Assembly (NCBI GenBank): GCA_030145035.1
Contig: JAQYWL010000452.1
Location: forward strand, 1-5,773
DNA: 5,773 nucleotides
Direction: 5' to 3'
Source of the DNA: Desulfobacteria bacterium
GTDB taxonomy: Bacteria; Desulfobacterota; Desulfobacteria; Desulfobacterales; C00003060
Shown piece after piece: positions 1 through 4,406 of this stretch. The notes below the pieces were generated by a model. It searched no databases. It saw only the letters and a list, made by a program, of their open reading frames with translations, and was not told where the DNA came from. The translations under genes were made by a program, and so were the position numbers. Within the stretch, counting starts at the first letter, position 1. Each line of letters opens with the position of its first letter.

Positions 1-53
1 GCCAGACATGCCGGCATATAAGCTGAATGCTGTCTCAGGCGTTGGCAGGCGGG

Positions 54-107
54 CTGACACCTGACACCTACATGTGCCCTGAAACCTGAAACCTGAAACC
101 TGAAACC
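54..107. repeat. Heptamer tandem repeats (CTGACAC x2, CCTGAAA x4)
   Basis: Two copies of CTGACAC (54-67) are followed, after a short gap, by four perfect copies of CCTGAAA (78-105) and a trailing CC. The two units are related in sequence and both are 7 bp long. The tract is intergenic, so it changes no reading frame. Such short heptamer tracts are likely to arise by replication slippage. No function can be read from it. Confidence 0.85.
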
Positions 108-227
108 AAAACGGGATAAAGATTTAGGTCCATATAAGAATTAATCTAAGTACAGAATAGTTCAGGCCCGACACTACAAAGAATTTTTCAAAACGCCATT
201 TATGCGCGTGCACAGTATGAACGATTG

Positions 228-237
228 AAAGGAGGTG
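228..237 (+). promoter_or_regulatory. Strong ribosome-binding site of the first DUF5320-like gene
   Basis: AAAGGAGGTG is a near-complete match to the anti-Shine-Dalgarno sequence, 6-8 bp before ATG 244. The same sequence recurs before ATG 648, so the leader was duplicated with the gene or has been conserved by selection. It decides the start codon in favour of the ATG. Confidence 0.85.
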
Positions 238-243
238 TTTTAT

Positions 244-453
244 ATGCCAGGCTTTGATAGAACAGGTCCTCTGGGCGAAGGCCCGAGGACAGGTCGAGGA
301 TTAGGGAGATGCGGCAAGGCCAAGACCACCCTGAGTTCGGACGTCGCTCCGGGCCGTGCGGTAAGACTGGGCGACGGCCCAGTTGCTGGCCGGGGTCCCG
401 GTCGAGGCGGCGGCAGGGGCCGTCGAGGCGGCCGAGGTCGCGGTCGCATGTAG
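244..453 (+). CDS. DUF5320-like small Gly/Arg-rich protein, short form
   Basis: This 69-residue protein begins MPGFDRTGPLGEGPRTGRG, the signature N-terminus of DUF5320-like proteins. A single Cys lies at residue 23 (GRCGK), and the C-terminal half (about 45-69) is almost entirely Gly and Arg. The ATG at 244 is preferred over an upstream GTG at 235 because MPGFD is the conserved start and GGAGG (231-235) lies 8 bp before it. Unlike its neighbour at 648 it lacks the C-terminal coiled coil, so it is a short or degenerate paralogue. The family is known mostly from anaerobic bacteria and archaea, often near iron-molybdenum-cofactor-type (NifX/NifB-like) and Mrp-type proteins, but its function is undefined. 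The basic Arg-rich tail could bind nucleic acid; that is inference. Local GC is much higher than in the flanks. Confidence 0.8.
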   Translation: MPGFDRTGPLGEGPRTGRGLGRCGKAKTTLSSDVAPGRAVRLGDGPVAGRGPGRGGGRGRRGGRGRGRM

Positions 454-481
454 GGAATGAAATAGTACTACAGCGACACTT

Positions 482-587
482 TCACCCCCACCCTAACCCT
501 CCCCCATCAAAGGGGAGGGAAAATAGGTAAGAGACCGTCCTAATAGTTCCCCCCTCCCCTGGCGGGAGAGGGTTAAGGGGAGGGGGA
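482..587. repeat. GC-rich inverted-repeat element (MITE/REP-like)
   Basis: An intergenic element of about 105 bp lies between the two DUF5320-like genes. The outer arms are an imperfect inverted repeat: CCCCCACCCTAACCCTCCCC from 485, against the complement of the purine-rich arm at 564-586 (GGGAGAGGGTTAAGGGGAGG...). Each end also folds on itself: CCCTCCCC with GGGGAGGG (about 498-519), and CCCTCCC with GGGAGAGGG (about 553-572). The middle (about 520-548) is unstructured. CCCTAACCC/GGGTTAGGG elements of this design are common dispersed intergenic repeats in bacteria. It encodes nothing, and an open frame that crosses it on the minus strand is spurious. Confidence 0.75.
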
Positions 588-630
588 ATCCATTTACTGG
601 GAAACAACGTGCCAACATTTGGTTGGCAAG

Positions 631-640
631 AAAAGGAGGT
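631..640 (+). promoter_or_regulatory. Strong ribosome-binding site of the second DUF5320-like gene
   Basis: AAAAGGAGGT lies about 7 bp before ATG 648. The bases from AAAGGAGGTGTTT through the first codons (MPGFD) are almost identical to the leader at 229-258, which marks the two genes as paralogues and fixes the start at 648 rather than the upstream in-frame ATG at 609. Confidence 0.85.
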
Positions 641-647
641 GTTTCAC

Positions 648-986
648 ATGCCAGGCTTTGATGGAAGTGGCCCACTAGGAGAAGGGCCCATGACAGGAGG
701 TGGTTTCGGTTACTGTGGTAGTGGCCGCAGGCCAAGGTATGCACTTCGAGGCCGCCCCGTGTACGGTAGGTTTGGAGCCGGCCGCGGCCCTGGCTTCGGT
801 CGAGGCAGATGGTTCGGCAGAGGGGCGGGCCCAGGCTACTGGTCGTCCTGGAGGTCTTATGGGCAGCCATTGGTCCTTGATCCTAAGGCAGAACTTGCTG
901 AACTTCAGCAGGAAGCCAACGATTTAAGGGCTTACCTCAAGGAGCTGGAAGCAAGGATCGCCGAACTCGAAAAACCTTCTGAATAA
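648..986 (+). CDS. DUF5320-like protein with C-terminal coiled coil
   Basis: This 112-residue protein has three parts. Residues 1-23 are the family signature (MPGFDGSGPLGEGPMTGGG, then FGYC with Cys23). Residues 24-70 are Gly/Arg/Pro-rich with aromatic residues (RGRPVYGRFGAGRG and similar). Residues 78-112 form an acidic, Leu-rich amphipathic helix (AELQQEANDLRAYLKELEAR), probably a coiled coil for self-assembly. This N-to-C order matches the usual DUF5320 design, and the length is normal for the family. Family function is not established; it is commonly found near putative Fe-Mo cofactor-binding NifX-like proteins, none of which is in this window. The ATG at 648 has a perfect Shine-Dalgarno sequence. 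The gene lies downstream of its short paralogue, but the repeat element between them makes a simple two-gene operon uncertain. Confidence 0.88.
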   Translation: MPGFDGSGPLGEGPMTGGGFGYCGSGRRPRYALRGRPVYGRFGAGRGPGFGRGRWFGRGAGPGYWSSWRSYGQPLVLDPKAELAELQQEANDLRAYLKELEARIAELEKPSE

Positions 987-1004
987 GGCCCTTGCCTTAA
1001 TTTT
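984..1004 (+). terminator. Possible weak intrinsic terminator after the second DUF5320-like gene
   Basis: TAAGGC (984-989) pairs with GCCTTA (994-999) over a CCTT loop and is followed by a short T tract (1001-1004). The stem overlaps the TAA stop codon. Six pairs and four T residues make a weak terminator, but the position at the end of the gene fits. Confidence 0.45.
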
Positions 1005-1014
1005 CAGGGGAAAG

Positions 1015-1038
1015 TTGTCATACGTTACGATATGACAA
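1015..1038. repeat. 8-bp perfect inverted repeat TTGTCATA / TATGACAA
   Basis: TTGTCATA at 1015-1022 and TATGACAA at 1031-1038 are perfect inverted arms around an 8-bp spacer. The repeat lies between two convergent genes, where a bidirectional terminator would be useful, but there is no T tract. It could equally be a protein-binding site. Confidence 0.5.
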
Positions 1039-1098
1039 ACATGTCGAAATCTGACCAGTCTGCAGCGCCGGGGTGAGATGCTACCGACGTCCAGAGGC

Positions 1099-1710
1099 TT
1101 ATCGGGAACGTTGGTAAGTTCCGACTAACTCTGCTTCCGAGAGGATGTGTCCTACCATTGCCTTTTCAAGCTCTCCTTTGGTCGGCCTACCCAGATCCGG
1201 CAGAACAACATCGAGGGCATAGAACTTGTGAAAGTAGCGATGGCGGCCGATTGGCGGGCAGGGCCCACCGTATCCAGTACGTATCCAGTCGTTGAGCCCT
1301 TCCTCAGTTCCCTCGGGAAGATCCTTGGGTCTCGCACCTTCGGGCAATTCGAGGGCATCGGGAGGGATGTTATAAAGCACCCAGTGCACCCACGTCATTT
1401 TAGGTGCGGCAGGGTCAGGAGCATCGGGATCGTCTACAATCAGAATGACACTCTTGTTTCCCTCGGGTAGGCCCGACCACTCCAGAGCAGGTGAAATATC
1501 CTCACTGTCACAGGTATAACGCATGGGACTCTCCCCGTTATCTAAGAATGCCGGGGATGTGATTGTGAGGGTCATTGTGACATCTCCTTTTCTCATGTTT
1601 GCATTATGGAAACTCTTTTCCGATGCATATACGAGAGTACCGAAGCCTATGAAAAACGCTGCAAGTCCTGCCAAACATAGCCTTGTAACATTACGTAGTG
1701 CACAACGCAT
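1099..1710 (-). CDS. YbhB/YbcL-type PEBP (Raf kinase inhibitor-like) protein, with signal peptide in the long form
   Basis: This 203-residue protein belongs to the phosphatidylethanolamine-binding protein family in its bacterial YbhB/YbcL form. Visible marks are IVDDPDAPDP (residues 91-100), WVHWVLYNIPP (107-117) and GYGGPCPPIGRHRYFHKFYAL (146-166); the DPDxP and GxHR motifs line the conserved anion/ligand pocket. Residues 1-29 are a basic start, a hydrophobic core (LCLAGLAAFFIGFGTLV) and a VYA|SE site for signal peptidase I, so the long form should be periplasmic. The ATG at 1710 has AAGGTG about 6 bp upstream. A second ATG at 1575 (residue 46) has an even better AAAGGAGA and would give a 158-residue cytosolic protein, the classic YbhB length. 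The biochemical role of bacterial PEBPs is poorly known. The gene is convergent with the DUF5320 pair. Confidence 0.92.
   Translation of the reverse strand: MRCALRNVTRLCLAGLAAFFIGFGTLVYASEKSFHNANMRKGDVTMTLTITSPAFLDNGESPMRYTCDSEDISPALEWSGLPEGNKSVILIVDDPDAPDPAAPKMTWVHWVLYNIPPDALELPEGARPKDLPEGTEEGLNDWIRTGYGGPCPPIGRHRYFHKFYALDVVLPDLGRPTKGELEKAMVGHILSEAELVGTYQRSR
1573..1590 (-). promoter_or_regulatory. Internal ribosome-binding site and alternative start in the PEBP gene
   Basis: On the minus strand AAAAGGAGA (1590-1582) stands about 7 bp before an in-frame ATG at 1575-1573. Starting there skips the signal peptide and gives a product that begins directly at the PEBP fold (MTLTITSPAF). The site is stronger than the one at the long start. 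Confidence 0.6.
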
Positions 1711-1985
1711 AAGAACACCTTCACTTTACCGCTGAGAACGCAGGGATCGCTGAGTATGAAAACAGAATATTCTTTCAAATTTAAAGATTTCGTTCGCATA
1801 TCACAAATTTTTGGGCTTTTCAATTGTGGAGATACTAGCAGACACCACAACTCGTGCCCGTTTTCACATGGACACTGATCTCCAACAGATATCGAAACAG
1901 GAGGGAGACGTTGCACGCCAGCGGGACCGTGTGGATATCTTTACTGTGGGATTCCAAGGGTCACATACATATGATGGCAGGGAAT
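1711..1985. other. Intergenic region upstream of the PEBP gene
   Basis: No gene is supported in this stretch. Close to the PEBP start, AAGGTG serves as its ribosome-binding site, and the sequence CGCTGAG occurs as a near repeat (ACCGCTGAGAACGC, then ATCGCTGAG, about 1729-1755). An AT-rich stretch (1757-1800) could hold the PEBP promoter; TTGAAA (1779-1774, minus) is a possible -35, but no good -10 sits at the right distance. The open frames here, including a plus-strand one from 1854, lack family features and a convincing ribosome-binding site. Confidence 0.5.
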
Positions 1986-2314
1986 CTAGAATCGGGAGAT
2001 GTAGAGTTTTGGAATCCAAGCATCCCCCCGGTACAGGTAACAGCTGGTCCCGGCCCTAAGAAGGTAGTGTCTGGCTTTGTCAAGCTTTTGCTTAATCCGC
2101 TCATCCCGACTGTTCGAATATTCCTGTGCCAATTTATGATAGCTCTGCTCAACTCCCAGATTTCCTCAACGGCCTTCTTCTGTGAGGAAGAACCATCCCA
2201 CCGCGAAAAATCAAATTCGCCTTTTGTTCCTACATTTAGTCTCCATGTTTTAGTCTTCTGAATGTTCCAGTCATTGAAATCGCCAACAACACGGACAGTC
2301 GTTGCATCAGGTGC
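1986..2314 (-). pseudogene. Frameshifted gene remnant, possibly carbohydrate-active (GH57-like C-terminal region)
   Basis: Two minus-strand frames join into one protein-like sequence. Frame one (2314 to about 2147) reads APDATTVRVVGDFNDWN, then TWRLNVGTKGEFDFSRWDG, then KKAVEEIWELS. Frame two (about 2144 to the TAG at 1988-1986) continues SYHKLAQEYSNSRDERIKQ, KLDKARHYLLRAGTSCYLY, RGDAWIPKLYISRF. One missing base near 2145-2147 restores a single frame. A stop (TGA, 2317-2315) lies directly upstream, and no start codon or ribosome-binding site precedes it, so this is a broken fragment. The helical ending with ARHYLLRAGTSC...GDAW recalls the C-terminal region of some GH57 glycosidases, and VVGDFNDWN recalls a CBM48-type glycogen-binding strand. 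Both family assignments are from memory and uncertain; the frameshift pattern itself is directly visible. GDFN also occurs in exonuclease/endonuclease/phosphatase proteins. Confidence 0.5.
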
Positions 2315-2326
2315 TCAACATCTCAC

Positions 2327-2355
2327 TTGACAGTATCATATTAGTCCTGTATAAT
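2327..2355 (+). promoter_or_regulatory. Perfect consensus sigma-70 promoter
   Basis: TTGACA (2327-2332) and TATAAT (2350-2355) are both exact consensus hexamers with the optimal 17-bp spacer. Transcription should start near 2362 and run rightwards into the small Cys-containing gene at 2672 and the J-domain gene at 2916. No sigma-32-type heat-shock box was seen, so expression is probably housekeeping. An exact match at optimal spacing is unlikely by chance within such a short intergenic stretch. Confidence 0.75.
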
Positions 2356-2671
2356 GGCATATAAATTGCAACAGACACGCGAGCCAACACTTGAAAAATA
2401 CACAGCGACATCAGCACAAGTCAACAATAACAACTACTTGAACCAGCTTGCCTCGCGCTAGCGCCTCGTCTTTCGCTCTGTCGTCTTATCTGCGATTCCC
2501 CAAAACAGCCGCTCTTGCCCATCGCACCTTTGGCTGCAATTATGTGGCTGGGCTGCTGAGGGGTGATTACCGGGTTTATCTACCTGAACATGCGGCTTAA
2601 CGGAAACCACTTGTTTCCGGAAAACGTATGGGACACAAAGACTTACAAACAGAAGAAAGGAACAAAAAAGC
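2356..2671 (+). other. Untranslated leader of about 300 nt, with hairpins
   Basis: Between the consensus promoter and the GTG start at 2672 there is no convincing gene. Visible structure includes the 10-bp palindrome GCGCTAGCGC (2455-2464) and a 7-bp stem, CGGAAAC (2601-2607) with GTTTCCG (2613-2619), over a 5-nt loop. There is no T tract after that stem. A 16-codon ORF (2628-2678, MGHKDLQTEERNKKAC) overlaps the GTG start, but its ribosome-binding site is weak. No known riboswitch could be recognised. Confidence 0.45.
2656..2662 (+). promoter_or_regulatory. Ribosome-binding site that supports the GTG start at 2672
   Basis: AAAGGAA ends 9 bp before the GTG. The alternative ATG at 2738 has no purine-rich site in front, so the GTG is preferred. 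Confidence 0.6.
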
Positions 2672-2914
2672 GTGTTGAAACAAGACTTAAATTTCCTTCA
2701 AATTGTCTCAATCGTTACTTCTCGGTTGGGATGCACAATGGACACCATCGACGTCGAGGCGAGGACTGTCTCGATTACCTGCCCTGGTGGCAAAGAGCAG
2801 GAAACTGACTGCGCCTCCGCCATAGGGGAGATCATAGAAGGTACATTGGACCCCGAGGACCCATGGGTCTTTCCTAAGATCACTCGCAACTCTGTGTTAA
2901 GGGATAGAAAATAG
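2672..2914 (+). CDS. Small Cys-containing protein of unknown function, coupled to the J-domain gene
   Basis: This 80-residue protein is not a family I recognise. Residues 5-20 (DLNFLQIVSIVTSRLG) look like an amphipathic helix. The middle has alternating strand-like residues and three Cys: Cys21 (RLGC), Cys37 (TCPGGKEQE) and Cys47 (DCASAIGE). The tail is acidic, then basic. The GTG start at 2672 is chosen for its AAAGGAA site; an ATG at 2738 would give 58 residues and lose the helix and Cys21. The stop at 2912-2914 lies 1 bp before the ATG of the J-domain gene, the geometry of translational coupling, so the two products are probably made together. Cys spacing could allow metal binding or a disulfide, but this is inference. 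Overlapping frames show no family features. Confidence 0.65.
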   Translation: MLKQDLNFLQIVSIVTSRLGCTMDTIDVEARTVSITCPGGKEQETDCASAIGEIIEGTLDPEDPWVFPKITRNSVLRDRK

Positions 2915-2915
2915 A

Positions 2916-3719
2916 ATGCATCAAGAAAATTATTACCGAATTCTGGGTGTAGAACCGCATGCCAGCGCGGAGCAGATCAAAAAGGCTTATCGAAGACTTG
3001 CCTTCAAATATCATCCCGATCGAAACAAGGCAAATCCCGAAGCTTCCGAAAAAATGAAAGCCGTTAACGAAGCTTATGCTGTTCTTTCAAATCCGGCCAA
3101 AAGATGGCAATACGAGGCCTTAAGACACCAGTTTGGATCTTCGGCCTATAGCCAATTCAGAAGGAGTTATTCTGAGGAGGATATTTTCCGTGGTTCAGAC
3201 ATCAAAGACATTCTCGAGGAAATGGCCAAGGTATTTGGCTTCAGGGGTTACGAAGATATTTTCCGGGAATTCTATGGGGAAGCATACCGGGCCTTTGAAT
3301 TCAAAAAGCCTGGTTTTTTTGCCAAAGGGTTTGTTTTTGCTGGATATCCAGGAGAACGTGAACAGGATCAATGGCAGTTTCCGCTGCAAGGGCATTTGGG
3401 AAAGCTGTCTCGCTTTTTTCTGGAAAAAATCGGCGGCATCGAATTGCCTGAAAACGGTTCAGACATCCTCGATGTCATTAAACTGAGCCCCCAGCAAGCA
3501 CAGCAGGGTGGTCCATTTGCCTACTTCCTCCGAAGAAAGTCCAAAAAGTTGGTTCTCAAGATTCCGCCGCGAGTCAGAGAAGGCCAACGAATCCGTCTTG
3601 TTGGAATGGGCGAGGACGGAAAAGGGGGCGGAAAACCTGGGGACCTTTATCTGAAGGTTCACATCAAGAAGCCCTTTCTTCAGAGGATGCAGGGCTTCCT
3701 TTCTGAACTTCACAAGTAG
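2916..3719 (+). CDS. J-domain co-chaperone with a single C-terminal DnaJ-type beta domain
   Basis: This 267-residue protein starts with a full J domain (residues 5-70: NYYRILGVEPHAS, KAYRRLAFKYHPDRN with HPD at 33-35, and NEAYAVLSNPAKRWQYE), which should stimulate the ATPase of a DnaK/Hsp70. Residues 75-180 are an aromatic-rich linker (DIFRGSDIKDILEEMAKVFG, EDIFREFYGEAYRAFEF) rather than a G/F region. There is no CxxCxGxG zinc domain. Residues 183-255 resemble a DnaJ/CbpA substrate-binding domain ending in IPPRVREGQRIRLVGMGEDG and KPGDLYLKVHIKKPF, but the protein stops there, so the second beta domain and dimerisation segment are missing. It is therefore not a canonical DnaJ or CbpA (about 300-380 residues). 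The ATG lies 1 bp after the preceding stop, with AAGGGA at 2899-2904. A specialised co-chaperone for a neighbour or a specific client is likely. Confidence 0.9.
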   Translation: MHQENYYRILGVEPHASAEQIKKAYRRLAFKYHPDRNKANPEASEKMKAVNEAYAVLSNPAKRWQYEALRHQFGSSAYSQFRRSYSEEDIFRGSDIKDILEEMAKVFGFRGYEDIFREFYGEAYRAFEFKKPGFFAKGFVFAGYPGEREQDQWQFPLQGHLGKLSRFFLEKIGGIELPENGSDILDVIKLSPQQAQQGGPFAYFLRRKSKKLVLKIPPRVREGQRIRLVGMGEDGKGGGKPGDLYLKVHIKKPFLQRMQGFLSELHK

Positions 3720-3815
3720 TTCCTCGTCTTTGAGTTGAGGGGTGCCATGCGGGTAACCCTAGGCTCAGCAAGTTGGGGTCACAGTATGGTAGTATCCAGA
3801 CCACCTGAAAGGCCA

Positions 3816-4046
3816 ATGAACCAGAGAGTAAAAGTGCACGAGACCATGAATGGCACGTCAAGACTCGATAGATCCCCGTGCGTGTCCTGTCACCTGAAAA
3901 ACGAAGACAAGAATAGGTGCGCCCCTATATGTAAACGGCTTGACGCCTTCCGACGTGGCAATGATTATTCTGGCCTACCGATACCGGATGAGGCTGCGAT
4001 TTGGAAACCAGGACACTCTACCGACAAGAACAAGAAAGCGGCCTAA
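3816..4046 (+). CDS. Small four-Cys protein, probable metal-binding, unknown function
   Basis: This protein has 76 residues if translated from ATG 3816. Its core reads SPCVSCHLKNEDKNRCAPIC, followed by KRLDAFRRGNDYSGLPIPDE: Cys22, Cys25, Cys35 and Cys39 (CxxC, nine residues, CxxxC) could bind zinc or an Fe-S cluster. The DKN and LPIPD segments look conserved rather than random, and I have a general impression of similar short proteins in Desulfobacterota, but cannot name the family. The start is uncertain: AAAGG (3808-3812) is close to ATG 3816, GTG 3834 and ATG 3846 are alternatives, and the open frame extends back to 3735. It lies about 100 bp after the J-domain gene on the same strand and before a strong terminator, so it is probably the last gene of that unit. 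Confidence 0.6.
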   Translation: MNQRVKVHETMNGTSRLDRSPCVSCHLKNEDKNRCAPICKRLDAFRRGNDYSGLPIPDEAAIWKPGHSTDKNKKAA

Positions 4047-4406
4047 GGCCAGGGGTTGCGTTACTTACGAATGCCGAGCTGGGGCTCACGTGGCAGGGAT
4101 TCGGACAACAGCCTGTTTGTGGCCGAGATGACTCGTTCGTCGACCTCGATGATCTCTTCTCCCCCCGACATACTGGGGGGATTTTAGAAATGAGCCAATT
4201 TTCATTGTAAAACATTATGTTAGGCCTTACCTTGACGTTGCCCTGACGCACTATCTATGCCCATTGATTTAGTATTTCTATCATGATAAAAAGAGCTAGT
4301 GGAAATACTGTGTTCTCCTGGATGATTCAAAATGAAACGAGGCCTATGCGGAGAAGGCTAAAGGTTTAAGGGCGAAACTACTAAAATAGTACATTGGAAG
4401 GTCAAA
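4047..4406. other. Intergenic region between the four-Cys gene and the second J-domain gene
   Basis: This region holds the palindrome GGCCTAAGGCC around the upstream stop (4040-4050), the terminator at 4161-4185, and then about 220 bp in which the promoter of the next gene should lie. A weak candidate is TTGACG (4232-4237), an 18-bp spacer, then TATGCC (4256-4261). The site GGAAGG (4396-4401) is the ribosome-binding site for ATG 4407. Overlapping open frames at 3940-4210 run through the terminator and are not supported. Confidence 0.5.
4161..4185 (+). terminator. Intrinsic terminator
   Basis: CCCCCC (4161-4166) pairs with GGGGGG (4175-4180) over an 8-nt loop (GACATACT), followed directly by ATTTT. 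The orientation with the T tract on the right fits the plus-strand genes 2672-4046. The T tract is short, but the stem is all G-C. Confidence 0.7.

Larger units (their letters stand above)
1..243. other. Intergenic leader upstream of the first DUF5320-like gene
   Basis: No convincing gene is seen here. The region holds a 10-bp palindrome ATGCCGGCAT (8-17), the heptamer repeats (54-107), an AT-rich stretch (about 110-200) where a promoter for the downstream gene probably lies, and a very strong Shine-Dalgarno sequence, AAAGGAGGTG, at 228-237. No clear -35/-10 pair could be assigned. Confidence 0.6.

Noticed and set aside
78..105. CCTGAAA tandem copies as a CRISPR array
   Set aside because: The units are 7 bp with no spacers, so it is a simple tandem repeat.
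240..449. Minus-strand Pro/Arg-rich open frame
   Set aside because: It is the antisense shadow of the Gly/Arg-rich DUF5320-like gene, kept open by high GC.
493..870. Minus-strand open frame of 125 codons
   Set aside because: It runs through the GC-rich inverted-repeat element and antisense to the coding DUF5320-like gene; no family features and low-complexity ends.
1147..1470. Plus-strand open frame of 107 codons
   Set aside because: It is antisense to the PEBP gene, whose conserved motifs clearly mark the minus strand as coding.
1854..2261. Plus-strand open frame of 135 codons
   Set aside because: It has no recognisable features and lies opposite the minus-strand remnant, whose two joined frames look far more protein-like.
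2601..2619. CGGAAAC/GTTTCCG hairpin as an intrinsic terminator
   Set aside because: No T tract follows; the downstream sequence is purine-rich.
2563..2808. Plus-strand open frame of 81 codons overlapping the small Cys gene
   Set aside because: Its end overlaps the GTG-started gene in another frame; it has a poor ribosome-binding site and a random-looking C-terminal half.
2916..3719. Calling this gene canonical dnaJ or cbpA
   Set aside because: The zinc domain and the second C-terminal beta domain are missing, and the linker is not a G/F region, so the symbol would mislead.
4001..4210. Plus-strand open frames between 3940 and 4210
   Set aside because: They read through the G-C hairpin terminator and overlap the four-Cys gene in another frame.
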